Assembly (NCBI RefSeq): GCF_051020985.1
Contig: NC_135007.1
Location: 7,817,501-7,881,500, forward strand
DNA: 64,000 nt
Direction: 5' to 3'
Source: Nomia melanderi
Lineage: Eukaryota > Arthropoda > Insecta > Hymenoptera > Halictidae
Below the pieces are notes generated by a model. It ran no database searches and was not told where the DNA came from. It saw only the letters and a program-made list of their open reading frames with translations. Positions 1-13,010 of the stretch are shown here, piece after piece. Numbering within the stretch: position 1 is the stretch's first letter; each line of letters begins with the position of its first letter. Made by a program: the position numbers and the translations under genes.

Positions 1-1026
1 ATACCGAACATCTATTACTTTTTAGTATCATAGAGACTTGTCAGAAATTACATGTAACTACTTCTTACATATTTTAATGCGGCTATAAGTTGCCACAGTT
101 TATTAATTTTGTATTCGTTTTAATTTATTACCTTACAATGTCGACGCAGACTCGCGTCGAAGATTTCGCGTTCAGTTTAACGAATATAAATTTATTCGGT
201 TCACATAGATTACAAAAGTAACTCATTTTTCATTAAGAATATATAAATCTCCCAGTAAATTTCGCATTACAGTAAACATATAATTTCATTTTCTGACGGG
301 GAATAATTAACATTAAACTGCAAACTTCAACAAACCAAAATTACATGGCACGGAGTTATGATAGTCCCATAAAAATACTATAAACGAAGGAGAAAAGACT
401 ATTCACGATTGCAATTACACGAACATAACACGAAGGTTAAACTGTAATACATACTCCGTGGCTGCCCACGAAAATTGCCATTTTTATAGGTAAACATCAC
501 GAACATTTAATTAAATAAAACTTGATATCTTCTAATGATAGCTTTCGTACCCAAGGAATACCTCAAAATCGTATTAAACTCCAACTGAACCCGTTCAACT
601 TTGTATCTTACCGTTTTCCGAAGCGTTTTACAAGTCGCCAATGCACAAAAATCCGGCAACGCGAAAAAACAGAACTCTCCCTCATCGTTCATAACTATAA
701 AACTATCGTACTGCATTTCCGTGGCGGGGCCATCAAAATCACAATATCTCACGCATCATCCTGGCAACGGGCAGAAAACGGCATGCACGGCCGCGGTTAG
801 GAAAGAGGGAGACGGAGAGCTAAATTACTATTATTTAAAAGAGCTGCTAATTAGCGGTGCCCTCGGGGCGAATGCTAACTGATCGATTATTCGCGGCCAC
901 CAAAGGGGTGGCAGAATCGCGGGGAACCTGGAACAAACAAAAAAGAAAAGAAGAAAGTGAAAAAGTTTCGCCGAAGGATTTGCGGGGCAGCGAGAAGAGA
1001 GAAAAGAAAAGAGAAAGAAAGAGGGA

Positions 1027-1060
<34 letters not shown>

Positions 1061-2780
1061 GAGAGGGAAGAAGAGAGAAAGAGAGCGAGTCCATCAGCTG
1101 AACTTCACGGACGCACCCGTTGTGAGAGAGCTCGGCTCGCGATAAACATGTACAACGTTGTAAGCGATGAAGGACACGAGAATGCACGGTGGTTATCATC
1201 GACACATTAACATGCTCGCTTACGGAGATAATGATGCGCGGTGGTTCTCGGCTCCTTATGTTTAATGGTCGGCGTGGACTGAACGAGCTTGATCCACAAT
1301 GAAGAGGCGGAATGTGAAGTCCGACCGAACGTTATATCAACATCCATGGAACAGGCGAATAATCATTTTTCTCTGTCCCGAAGGCAATGGACGTTGGAAT
1401 TTCGCGAGCTTTATGTAAATCGATGGAAATTGGAAGGCACTTATGGAAAAATCGAGGAGTTTCCTGGTCGAGGAAGAGACGGTGGAACTTACTCTTCGAT
1501 GAAGTTCGCTCGTTTACGTAGACGGCGGCGAGATGCGTTACTGAATAAAGTCTGCGGGAATAGGGATTTGAAAAATTCTGAATGGAGATTTAATGTTCTT
1601 TTTAACTTGCCAGACGGTTTTTGGAAATCTCCGGAGCACGGAATTTAAATAATACGTGTAGGTTTAATTTGCATTAAGATTTGTAGTTTGTTTATATTTG
1701 CTATCGTACTGTGCAAGAACTACGTCAAGTTGGAATAAATTATTTCTTCATAGAATTAATGTAAGATTATTTTTTTAATAACTAATTAAAATGGAGAAGG
1801 TTTATATGCCAACGGAGTATGGTCATAGGAAATAAAGGATAACATATAACTGATTAAGTAGAGCAATGACACAGTGGAGTCTTTATTTATGTGTGCAAAA
1901 ACCATGTAAATTTTGATATTAAGACTTCATATATTTTATTTGGTGTTCAATAAAATAGAAAAATTTATATGAATATTTGTATTTTTATGAATATATTATT
2001 AACATTCTTTCACAGGTTGAACCGTGAGCAAAGTAGGAAGATGCACAGAGTCCATGAATGGATGGAACACCATCTGTTTTCCAGCTGAAGCGCACAGAAA
2101 AGTGGTCCAAGTGTCAAATTACTCTTCGGCAAATTTACTTACCCCAATAGCATTTACATTTCCATTTTCTGAACCGCTCTTCTCATCTTGTGAATCATGT
2201 ATCGATTATCGAGCAGTGCTAATACATCGTTGAGCGATGTTGAATGCAGCAATCAAATTATTTTTACGTTCTTCATAGCAGTACCTTTTCCAAGCCATGC
2301 AATTTATTGCTGCTACATCACGTTGCTGAGCAGTGTTGAAGAAAGACATGTCCAATCCATTAAAATTCCCCAAGGAATTTCTGAAGGTTGTTGACAGCTA
2401 TTGAAACGTTCTGTCGTTGCTCCAATTGCAATCGTCGCAACAAATCTAGAAGCCACACTTAAACGAAATTTCATCTCACCAGAAAATTACAAACTACAAC
2501 ACTCTCAAATTTCCTAGCTTCAAAAAGTAGCGAACAATAGTACAAAATTCGGAATGAACAAAAAACATTCAAATATTCGCAAAACAAGCAAAAACCTAGT
2601 AACTCCAGAACAATGATTCCAAAACCATTCAAACAAACACGTTCCTCCTATTATTAAAAAAAAGTCACCTATCCCAAATCAATTCCACTCGACCAACCCA
2701 AAAACCATCACACGGCTAAAGAAAATGAAAACAAAACTACAAATAACAAATCGATGTTCACAAACCTCCGAATGCTTTTC
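1..2780. other. Left flank, no gene supported
   Basis: AT-rich non-coding DNA. The longest open frames, around 520-880 and 1289-1648, have no recognisable domain, no start context and no convincing splice sites, so I treat them as chance. A (GT)n microsatellite at about 1029-1058 lies in a GA-rich stretch. No exon, RNA gene or complete mobile element was recognised. Confidence 0.6.
1029..1058. repeat. (GT)n microsatellite
   Basis: About 15 uninterrupted GT units flanked by GA-rich sequence. It keeps two frames open on each strand and so produces meaningless arginine/glutamate or threonine/histidine peptides. Confidence 0.95.
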
Positions 2781-2789
2781 AGGAATACA

Positions 2790-3900
2790 CGCAGACCTCG
2801 CTTCCATCAGCCGCTGCAACAAGAGAGGGACGAGAAGAAGGAACCACGCACGGCCAGGCAGCACGGTGCGCGAAAGAAAAGTTGGAAGAGGTGAGGAGGT
2901 AGTGTCGCCCAGGTGCCCTCCCAGCCTTAGCCGAACTCGCCTCCACCTCCTCCGTCCGGGGGCCCCGGCTCTCCTCGTCCATTCTCTCTCCAGGGCACGC
3001 TCCTCTGGCTGTTTCTTGCTCGCTAGGCCCCGTTCCCTCTCAGTCCGTCTTTCTCCATCTCGCGGGCTCCTTCCTAACCTCCGGGGCCGCTCTCGGGTCT
3101 TTTCCTCTTATCCGTGCCATTGGTCATTAGCGATTGCCGTCCACCGTATCATCAGGGGCCCCGGCAGTAATGGGACCTCTTACGACCCGGCGGGCCCCAG
3201 TCGTTCGTCGCGCGTCCTCCCCGCGTGCTGCTCGGCTCGTGGACCTCCTCCGTGGTCGTCCTCCCTATCACGTGATTTAGCGGATTACGGTTTAATCGGT
3301 CCACCCCGTCGCCGACCGTTTGTCCGGATCCGCGTGGCTGATAAACCGAGCGCGCGGAAGAACAGCCAGTACGGCTCGTGCCCGAAACGTTCCGGTGCGC
3401 CGATCCGGCGAAACCCGCGCGCCGGGGATCGGATTCATCGGGATTCGATCTGGTGCTACGAGTTTTTCTGCCACGGCCCCGTTTCTCGGGTGACTCCGAC
3501 AGTGTCCCGTGAGTGATCAGGTAGCGAGCACACGACGGTCCAACGGTGGCTTCTTACGTCCGGCTTGGTGTCGAGTTGATGGAAATCGTCGTGCCCGGCG
3601 ACTTTCTTGCCCGGAACGCCAGTGGTGTGTAGGTGGTGCGTAGTTCCCTCGGCGAGCATTCTGGATTTCTTCGATACTGTCGTGTTACGTGCACCGATGT
3701 GATTTTTGCGCGTCAATCGTCGCCGGCTATCGGAATTCGATCGAGACGTCGGTCGTTTTCATTTTCGGGGGACACGGGGGATTGTCGACGGTGCGAGAGT
3801 CGTAGGCTTTTTTCTGCTTGCGGGAAGATAATGCGTCTCGCGATGTGGGATCGACAGGAACAGCGACGCGCGGTTCGGTTTCGGTGATTTTGATCACGCG
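2790..3900. promoter_or_regulatory. CpG-rich promoter-like block
   Basis: An abrupt GC- and CpG-rich island in AT-rich DNA. A 263-codon frame on the + strand (2725-3516) crosses it but is low-complexity Arg/Ser/Pro, the product expected from GC-rich DNA with few stops. A donor-like gtgagt is at 3509. A non-coding first exon here, spliced to the acceptor at 5910, would make a sensible 5' UTR for the exon 1a transcript. What is seen is the composition and splice-like sites; promoter function is inference. Confidence 0.4.
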
Positions 3901-4283
3901 CGGGAGGAGGTTTTCGAAGAGTACTGTGGAGAGGAAGAGGAGCGAGCGAATTAATGTCGAACGTAAACGCTCGCGAGAAGTCCCCGCGAGACGTTTCTCG
4001 CCGGTTTTTTAAATCAATCAATTCATCCCGCGTCCTGTCGAGCCGGTCGTATTATCCTGCGAGGCGGCCCCGGTTCTTTAATTTGCATAAACGTCTTAGG
4101 CACGCCCGTGCTTCACTTATTTCTAGCTTGTTAACAAGATTATTGAACAACGTCGAACGACAACCTGTTTTTCTCGTTAACGAAATCACTCACGCACGCT
4201 AATTGATTGAATCGTCGATGGTGTGATAGGGACACCTGTCCTGTTGGAAATTTCATCGGTGTCGATTCAACGATATATACGTT

Positions 4284-4350
4284 TTCTTTTCTTCTCTCTC
4301 CCTCTTTCTCTTTTTCTCTCTTTCTCTCTCTTTCTCTCTCTCTCTCTCTG
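4284..4350. repeat. CT-rich low-complexity tract
   Basis: Imperfect (TC)n/(TTTC)n pyrimidine run. It produces Phe/Ser/Leu-rich frames on + and Arg/Glu/Lys-rich frames on -, which are not genes. Confidence 0.9.
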
Positions 4351-4619
4351 TTCCCCACCTCCCTCTCACTTTTTCGCTCCCACCCTCACTATCTTTTTCT
4401 CCTTATCTCTCTCTTTTCCTCTTCCTATCTCCTTCTCTGTTTCTTTTTTGGAGTTCTTTCTCATTGTTTTGTCGAGAGTTTGTCGGTAGTGTGCGAAGTT
4501 GCAGTGTCTGGTGGAAGTCTCGAATTTTTCCGGTAGGAATTATGATGATTTGAAATCGTTTTATGTTCTCTGATAATGAACTCTTCACGGGGATGACATT
4601 CCAGTCGCACGTGTCACGG

Positions 4620-5910
4620 TGATTTAACGACGGTTGACCCAGAAAGGAGATAGCTGTACAGTTGACTGACTTCTCGGTACAGACGGACGTGATGATGAAC
4701 ACTCGACCTTGAGCCGCGAACAATTCAACGAGTTTGAAAGTATTCTTCGCTTTCCATCGTTCTGGCGTCGCTCGAGTGTTTTCGATTCGAAATTGTTGAG
4801 GCTACGGCGATCGACTAGGTTCGGATGTAAATTTTTTATTATCAAATGCATGCAATTTTACTCGATATACAATATTCGGGACAGGAAATTCTAATTTTTG
4901 CTATGTTGTGATTAGTATAACTCTCTTACGATCCTGTTCGTTCAAAGAATTTAAATATTGAGAATAAATACATATTATGAAATCAGCTAACAATTTGATA
5001 AATGTAATTATACAAAAATTTATAAAAATTTGTACATATGATAATATCCAAAAATGGCATTCAATATGTTTCAAATTATCATGTTTCCTTAATTCCCTTT
5101 AATTGTAATTTGATAATATAAATGTACCATCGAATTAAATTTGTATATTAATGTTCAACTACTTTTCGTATTATTTACCGAATACGAAACGTTCGAGTAT
5201 GAATTCACCATTTTAAATATTTCGTGACATTGAATCAGATTATACGTTTGTACCGGATTTCATAGAAATTCTTGAATTGCAAACACGTGTCCGTTGCGTG
5301 TCACTGTTTCAAAAGTGTTTTGTATTACTCGGTATAATAGAATGGAAATAAATCCCTCCCCGCGTCTGCCTTCACGTGGTTAATGTTATTGTCGCGTCGA
5401 ATTTACGATTCGTTGTGCGGTCCCCCGATACCTCGGTGTTTCCTTCTCTAGTGTAGACCGACGATCTTTAAGTAACAATCATTACGGCGTGTCGCTACAT
5501 CTGCATTTAAATTGTTTAAAACCTATACATAGAATTATTCAAATTAAACGTCCGACGGCGTCGAATTAAATCGGGGAGAAGAATAAATTAAACATTAAAT
5601 AACTTGTCACACATTCTTTATTCGAAAGAAATGTTTCGGTCTCGTTGAACGTATCGCGTCAATAATAACAAAGCTTATTCGCGTTACTTGTTCCAACTGT
5701 TAGCTGCGAAGATTTTCTCTACTAATCAATATGTTTAAATAAAATATTGTTCTTCAACTTTGAATTTTCAGTGAATGGAACAGTTTTTAAAGGACAGGAA
5801 ACTCTTTGTTTTTTATTGGAGATAGTGTATTGATGAAGTTCTGGTGGCAGTAATATAATCGATTTCTCAAAGGAACAGCATTTAGTTGACAAAAATTGAA
5901 TTTTCTTCAG
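4620..5910. other. AT-rich spacer upstream of exon 1a
   Basis: No open frame with coding character and no repeat of note. It ends in the pyrimidine-rich acceptor TTTTCTTCAG at 5901-5910. It is probably the 5' UTR intron of the exon 1a transcript. Confidence 0.4.
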
Positions 5911-6182
5911 CTAATCGTTTGGAGAAGGAAGTGCAAATGTGAAAGAAAAATTTTTGAGATATATTCACTGCACATGTACAGTGAAATGAACAGTGGAAAA
6001 TGTTTTAAACAACGACGAAAGCAACGTGCTGACCTGGAACATCGATGAGATGATAGAGTGTCATGCAACGTGTCTCTTAAAACCTGTGAAACGTGCAATC
6101 TGTTTGTGATTAACGTGGCCATCGGTTTTGTGACAAATATTGGAAACAGTGACGACCAGATGGGAAGTGATGTCTACCTATT
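5911..6182 (+). other. 5' UTR part of exon 1a
   Basis: This follows a good acceptor (TTTTCTTCAG, 5901-5910) and runs into the exon 1a start codon. It contains upstream ATGs, including a 24-codon uORF at 5974-6048 that ends before the main start. An in-frame TGA lies 15 bases upstream of the main ATG (6168-6170), so 6183 is the first usable Met in its frame. The 5' boundary depends on the acceptor prediction alone. Confidence 0.4.
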
Positions 6183-6221
6183 ATGGCAGAACCGTTCTCG
6201 AAGAGATTCGTCACAGCTAAG
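6183..6221 (+). CDS. Alternative first coding exon 1a of a PTB-domain protein
   Basis: Encodes MAEPFSKRFVTAK and ends in AAG|gtaaga, a strong phase-0 donor. The ATG has A at -3 and G at +4, and an in-frame stop sits 15 bases upstream. Joined in frame to 20928-21008 it gives ...RFVTAK-YMGSFPV, which has the layout of the first beta strand of PTB/PID domains, where an aromatic residue and alternating hydrophobics precede Y-x-G-S. Exon 1b encodes an equally long segment from its internal Met with the same M-x-E-x-x-x-K-x-F spacing, so the two look like alternative starts of one gene, driven by separate promoters. The family resemblance is from memory and the join is inferred from phase and motif. 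The main doubt is the short length, because a 13-codon open stretch next to a donor can occur by chance. Confidence 0.5.
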
Positions 6222-6932
6222 GTAAGATTGATCTCCGTTCTTCCTTCCAATTACTAAGTTATCAACTTAATATATCTTGCAATGAGCTGCATGTTTTAAA
6301 AGAATTTTACTGAAATATTCACGTTGACATTACTGTACAAGACAGCGATCAGTTTGCTAATATAAACATAACAAATTAGAGTAAAACATAACAAAGTATA
6401 TAATATAATAAATCATCTCACACACGATCAAATGGAATCTCAAACAGAATATTTAATTTCTAATTAATTTTAATTATTCAGAAAAGAATACAGAGAATGA
6501 AGCTTCATTTAGAGATCGATTCTCTCGAATGTTTAAAATCGTGTTAATACATTCGACATAATCGAAGCATTTCGATCATCCAGAGGCAGTAGCATCGAAG
6601 AACAATTTTTTACTGAAGCGTACCAGTTAAAAAATATCGTGAAGATCTGGCATTGACGTATGTTAAGCTTTTAGCTGTCCACGGTTATACGTCCGAGGCC
6701 TTTTAAGTGCAGATCCCAAAGAGTATGTAATTTTCATGTACGATTCCCTTCTTCGTCTCTTGGCTCCTCCGCTCCATCCTTTTTTCTTTTTCCGAATAGT
6801 CCGAGCGAAACGATCAAGTACGCGCACGCGAGCGCATGATCGTGAATTTACGCTCAAGTTTACGCATTTGTACGAAAGGGGCCGCGCGTGTGTGACCGGC
6901 GAGTTGAATGGGTCGGTGCACCGGAGGTCTCC

Positions 6933-7260
6933 TTTCTTTCAAATACTTTGCTCCTTTCGAACAATCGCTTCTCTCAGCACACTAATTTATAATGCATTAT
7001 AATTACTACTTTATACCACGAGTTTACGTCCGTTAATGAAAAATTATTGTATATCTGTTTTGTTTTCTTATATTCTCATTAAATCGATAGTCTTCATTTT
7101 TTTCGAATATTTTGCACTTTTCAAATAACCGCTTCTTTTAGCATACCAATTTATAATGTGTTGTAATTACTATTTTATTTCTCGAGTTTAAGTCCGTTAA
7201 TGAAAAATTATTGTATTTTTGTTCTCTTTTCCTTTTTGTATTTTCATTATATTTTAATGA
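6933..7260. repeat. 164-bp tandem duplication
   Basis: Two diverged copies, roughly 6933-7096 and 7097-7260. Matching landmarks include AATTTATAATG at 6984 and 7148, and GTCCGTTAATGAAAAATTAT in both copies. Offset is 164 bases. No coding content. Confidence 0.8.
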
Positions 7261-8660
7261 GTATTATTTTCCGCGAAATCTAAATAAATAAATACTTTCA
7301 TCTTCCGATTTTCGGTATCAAAAGGGGAATAAACCTGTGGATTAACGTAATTGCTAATTTTCTACGCCACCCATGCTCTTTTTTCGTCTCGTTCTGCTTT
7401 TTTCACGATTGCCCCTATATCTTCGTCGGATAATCTATAATTCACATTGAGCCTGGAAATTGGAGAATTGCAAAATACTTCAGTCAAAGAATTCACGTAG
7501 ATTTTGCCTCAATAATATTTCATGGGACAAGTTTCCATTTGAGATTAAGTGGAGGCTTAAATGTTACTCGGCGAAAGGAGGATTTAATTATTTAGATGCG
7601 ACGGAATGACATTTCTGTGACTATGATTCATAGAAACATAAATTCTCGATGGTAGAATTTGAGTCTATTGCTATAAAAAAACCTTCAGAATTAATATCGA
7701 ATTGTACTTTGGTAAACTTATTATTTCTTAAAACACACAATTTTAGTCAATTGGCAATACTACTCTCTGTACAATTAACATGATTACCTGTATGAATACT
7801 TTGATTTCATTTATTATAACTATTTACCGATAATTCATTCTGACAAGTTTGTATACTAATCATTTTAGATGATTCGAAATATTTCAACAAAGTTAACAAC
7901 ATCCTATGTTATTTATGAATAATCTACATTATTTTCATGAAAAAAGAAATCCCTGGAAAATATTAAAAATTCGAACCAGTTTGTGCAAAGTTGATGTAAT
8001 GTCCGTCAGTAAGAAAGTGTCTGAAGGAACAAGTTTGTTGAATACCTCCGATACCGTTTGACGCGTTATAGCGGCCATTAAAATGTTTCACCGTTTCTTG
8101 ATACATTATCGCGCCGAAGCCAAAGACCTTGACTTCGACTTCAACTTCCTCGTGCACTTCATGAAGGCACTTCGCCCACGCAGCATGCTCGACACATGGA
8201 CAGACACTTCGTGTATGCAGACGAACCGCCAATCGAGTTCTTTACGTCCACATTTCGGGTTCAAAATATCTCTCGTTCCAGCATGCGTGCCGTGGAGATT
8301 AACGTCGAAGTTTTTCTCTTTGCATGCAAGTTGATTTTCTCTTTGCATACACTTCAATCTTCGAGCATGTAGATTTCATATATACTTTTTAACGTAAATG
8401 CTCGCTGGAAAATTGGAGATCGTTCAATTTGTTGAAATATGATTTTTGAAGATTATTAAACCTTAATTGGCGACGTGGATTTTGACATATATCGATTTTT
8501 TCTTATTCAAAATCACAATTTCATAATTTTCGTCGGATAAAATTGTTTAAAGTAATTTCGTAAATGTATGGAAGCAACTGGCACCACTAAAATTTTGTGA
8601 AACAATTTCTAATTTTATCTGTAATTTATTATAATTATTATATTCTATTTGTTTGATTAA

Positions 8661-8885
8661 ATTTTGCAATCCTTGTATTTGGTATTTCCAAATACATTAA
8701 ATTATGTATATGTTGTACATTCAGTTATATTTCCAAACGTAGATGAAATTAATTTTGCACGTTTGTATTTGGTATCTCCCAATAGATTACATTATGTATA
8801 CGTTATGCATTAAATTATATTTCCAAACATAAATGAAATCAATTTTGCAACTTAGTATTTAATATGTTACCATACATTTTGTACT
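8661..8885. repeat. 90-bp tandem repeat, about 2.4 copies
   Basis: Units start near 8661, 8751 and 8841, each with ATTTTGCA followed by GTATTT(G/A)(G/A)TAT. The second half of each full unit carries TATATTTCCAAAC and (A/T)GATGAAAT(T/C)AA. The third copy decays after about 40 bases. AT-rich, not coding. Confidence 0.85.
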
Positions 8886-9164
8886 TGTTATTGAAAATAA
8901 ATTTAGCTTACTTTCAATTGCACCATGAATTATGGTTGACTACGTGATAAAAGCTTTTCAGGAGTGCCATTACTTTGCAATAATGTTGCAAAACATGTTC
9001 GTGCGCGAAAGCTACTCAATGTATTTAAGTTTAATTTACACTCATCCCATAAATATTGTTTATAAATTCTCGATGGGAATCGACAGTTGCGATGCTTATT
9101 CACGAATTCACGCGAAAATTTTTACAAAATGGAGCATATTTCATTCTGTTCGTGTGAACGCATG

Positions 9165-9190
9165 TGTGTGTGCGCGCGCGCGCGCGTGTG
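9165..9190. repeat. (GT/CG)n low-complexity run
   Basis: Alternating purine-pyrimidine stretch of tgtgtg then (CG)n, then tgtgtg. It is short, with possible Z-DNA character. Confidence 0.8.
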
Positions 9191-11879
9191 TCGACGAGCA
9201 ACCGATTCTGTCTTTTTTCGGAACATAAAAATTCTTACGCCGCAACATCTACGCTTCGTTTCTCGACTTCAAAGAACGCGTGTACTGTAAATCTTGCCGC
9301 ACCGCCGCAGCAGGGAATGTAATTGATTTCTCTGTACATGACTGCTAAATGAGAATAGATGCTCGATGGACATGCCACGGCTATTACGCGATTCGATCTT
9401 TCCCAACTTTCGTACGAACATTGAAGAATTCAATTTCATTCTCGACTGGGCGTTCGAGCTTCGACTTTCGTTCGCGATTTTCGTTTGCCTAACGGTAACT
9501 GCGTTTAGAATTCTTTGTTAGAATATGAACCATTAAAAAGCAGAATTTTTCAATTATCGTAAATAGAATGCCTCGTAAGCACCGTTCAGGTTTAAATTTA
9601 ATAACAAGCTTTAAGCATAGCGGCGTGGAACACGGAAAAATGCGAAAGCAAGGAAAATTTTAATGAATATCGTATTAATGTTCGCATAAATATTAGTAAG
9701 CATATAAAGATGAAGTTTATGTTCTATAATACATTGAACAATTTGAATGAAATTCATAATATGCACTGCAATATTTTCAGCAGACGAAAATATTCGTTAT
9801 CAGATTTGCTTTTGTATTTTTTATTCGAATAGTTCAGTAAACCACGTTTATTTCTTTAATTACTTATTCATTTATGATTATAATTACATCCCTTACATGC
9901 CTCTCACTGTACGGACTGTTTTATAAGCGTAATTATCATTCCTTATTGTTTTTTATTTGATACATTCAACACTTTTTTATAAAGTAACGATCCATTCTTG
10001 TTGCTTAAAAATGTTCGATTGAAGAAGACTATATCTCTCGAAGCTGAGCGTACAGTGCGCATTTGAAAATCACTCCAGTATGGTTAGATTTATATGTGTA
10101 ATAAATATGAATCGAATAAAAATATATAATTGATTATGAAGGAAATGGGCTACGAAGAAAGCTTCCTGTTCCCACTTAACTTCTCAATATGAATTCCCTA
10201 TCGTTCCAGATCGATCTTTAATCTCCATCGTAATCGCAGATAAAGCACAGTTAAAAATAATCCGTGTTGCCGACGTTCCTTTCCACATTCCGCGTCGTAG
10301 CTCCAAACTGCATTCCTCGGACGTGCTTGAGCACTCGAGACCGAAGACCAATTAATTTCTTTCTGCGCTATTCAGACGACTCGAGATGCTTCCAATAAAC
10401 TAATTTTACGGGGTCCGGTGTATGCGTCCGTCTAGTTTCTTTTGAGTCACCAGATCTAGAAGCGAAAATCCCTCATTAACGGATGTCACAGCGCGTGTAC
10501 ATTTTAAATAGATCTTTATGATTATTGAATAAATTATTTTTATTCGAGAATCTTTGGGCCACAGTGATGTATGTATTCTTCAAAGAATTAACAATATTCC
10601 TGTGTTCAGACAGAACTGAATATTATTGTTAGGATTTAATATGTTTCTACGATAAATGGGTATAGTTCTAAAATCTAATTTATGACTTGAACTTGATTAC
10701 TTTCTTCTCCAAATTATTGCATGATTAATAGCTTCAACGTTTTATGTTATGACATTTCTATAGTTTCGAGTATTAGAGCAATATCTCTCGATCGAGAGGT
10801 AAAGTGAACAAATATTTTTCGTTTTCCAATGATTGCAGGTGCTAAGTAGGATTGTGCAGTATGAAAATATTTCGTAACGGAGAATTTTTGTTCGTATACT
10901 TAAAATGTATCGGTACGAAACCGTTATTGACAATGAAAATATGTTTCAACGAGGAACGTCACATTCTGATGGTAATCTACTGAGCCAATTTGCCGAACGT
11001 TTATCATCATTTCCACTATTGTTGCGTTTATATTCTTGCTGAGAAGTATTCGACCATTATTCCAGTAATTCCCGACATACGGAAGGCACATTGTTCTTGT
11101 ACAATGTCCGCGTAATTTGACACTCCTCGATGAGCATCATTGAGAATAAAGGCTGGTCTCGAACCGTTCCACTATTTCAGTTACGCAAATGTTCTTTTTC
11201 TCTTATTGCCTTTTCCTATTGTTCAAGCGGAGGCAATTTTTAATTTTTACTACATTTTCCTTCGGACTACCGTTGTACGATTAATGTCCAGCCACGTTGT
11301 TGAGATTTAACATAAAATTGCTATAACTCGATGTACTTTAACCAATGTTCCGATGAATTAATACGCTTCTATTAATCATCACAATGCAATGATAAATAAT
11401 TTTTATACGAGTTCATTTTAGAGAAACTAAGCTTCTAAATGAGGCGAAATTATTTACCAATATTTTTACTTAATTCATTCAATCCATTTATATGACAATT
11501 TATTTACGACACATTTTATAAGAAATAATATCCTAACTAAACTAAAAACGAATCTTCTACCAATCACAAGTACCTAACATCTTATAATCAGTGAATCGAT
11601 AAAGCTCGCCACCCTTTCTCCTTTTACTAAAACAAAACCTTTGCCTCGGCATTCTCCTGGAACCCCAAACAAACGAAACCAGATACACAACAACATTAAA
11701 CGAAATCTCAATCTTCAACAACCCAGACCATCCACAAATCAGCTCAACCAAAGCCAATCAATACATTATCAAAACCAAACGAAACAAAAATCCACCCATA
11801 AAACATTCATAAACGATGGCATCCAACGCAGCTGCGAAAGTATTCCTCAAGTCGTGATCAAGATACGTCGACGTCTTCA

Positions 11880-12590
11880 TTTTCGTCGAAACGAACGGGC
11901 GTAGACGGATCCCTCTTCATTGAGAAGCTTTTCGTATTTCAGCGGGTATCGAACGCGCTCGCCGGTGACAGAGGTGGGAGTAAAAGGGCCCGAGCGGTCA
12001 GGAAAGTAGGATGATTGAGGGGACGCGTGGTGGGAGTCGCGAGTGGGCCCGACGGGGACGACCTTGCTGTATGCGTGTGACGCGAGCGAGAAAGTGGGAA
12101 GGAGACAGAGCGAGCAGGAGAGAGACAGAGCTAGCGGTTGTCTGGGGACGCACGCGGAACGCGCGGAGTCTCCGTGCGCGGACCCCTCGACTCTGTCCCC
12201 ATAGTACTCGGCCCTCTGCGAGAGCGCCGGTTAGGTTCGCCTCGCAGTGTCTTATTACACACGCTGCAGCACTTACCGCACACCAGACGAGTGCATGCAC
12301 ACGCGTGCTCCATCGCGAGATAACGTGGGTTCCTCGGGGAACGCGACGCGACGCGTTCACCGGTCCCCTCGTGAACGCCCGTATTTCCGCGATGCGCGAA
12401 CGCGTTCCCCGATGCGCGAACGCGATTTTCCGGATGCATCCAGTTCACACGGAATCTCGTTCGATACGCATCCCGTTTCTTTCCTTGGTTCCTTCACACG
12501 CAGTGACGAGTACGTACGTAGATGCATTCCGGGGTTCTTCGGTTGGGTCACGTGGTCAACACGCTTGCATCACAGCTTGAATCTATCAGT
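11880..12590. promoter_or_regulatory. CpG-rich promoter-like block
   Basis: The densest CpG island in the left half. Long Arg-rich frames are open on both strands at once (for example + 12011-12580 and - 11998-12360), which indicates composition and not coding. It ends near an initiator-like TATCAGTGTG (A at 12588), and 400 bases later comes ATGGCGGCCGAC|gtgagtaag (12999-13010). It could be the promoter of a third 5' exon of the PTB gene. Promoter function is inferred. Confidence 0.4.
12391..12424. repeat. 20-bp direct repeat in CpG block
   Basis: GATGCGCGAACGCG occurs at 12391 and again at 12411. It could be a duplicated binding site or simple slippage. Confidence 0.8.
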
Positions 12591-13010
12591 GTGTTCCGTT
12601 CGAGACATTTTTGTGAACTTTGCTGTGCGATTTTTTCTGATGGATGGATCTGTATGGTTATTTGATGAATTAGAGTTGGATGGTTTCGTTTTGATCGCTG
12701 TTTTCGGAAAGAATTGTCCCGTGTACTTGTTGTGGGTATTTCTTGTGGACGGGAGTATTGTGAAGATGATAAATTTGGTAGGGGGTAATATGTTTAGAAA
12801 TCTTCTGAGTGAAAGATATGGGAGTTAGTTAAATTTTTTCGTTGGTTATTGTACGAAAATTCGATTATAAGTATATTAATGAGCGGCCAAGACAGGGCTG
12901 CTTTTCACGACGATGCTCGCGTGGCTCTGTATTTGCATGAGTAGACAATCAAATGACGTTCCCGTATACTTAATGAAAGGACGGGATGATCTTGATTAAT
13001 GGCGGCCGAC

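Larger units (their letters stand above)
6222..11880 (+). other. Intron sequence (exon 1a transcript), mostly featureless
   Basis: AT-rich DNA with no supported exon on either strand. It contains a 164-bp tandem duplication (6933-7260), a 90-bp tandem array (8661-8885) and a CG/GT run at 9165-9190. A good acceptor-like site near 10838 opens only 12 codons before a stop, so I rejected it. Confidence 0.5.

Noticed and set aside
2725..3516. 263-codon open frame, plus strand, the longest in the window
   Set aside because: It is low-complexity Arg/Ser/Pro in a CpG-rich block, overlaps open frames on the other strand, has no domain, and runs through a donor-like site.
4140..4536. Ser/Phe/Leu-rich and Arg/Glu-rich frames
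   Set aside because: Translation of a CT-rich simple-sequence tract.
11998..12828. Several overlapping 60-193-codon frames on both strands
   Set aside because: Simultaneous openness on both strands in a CpG island is compositional. The peptides are Arg-rich and frame-inconsistent.
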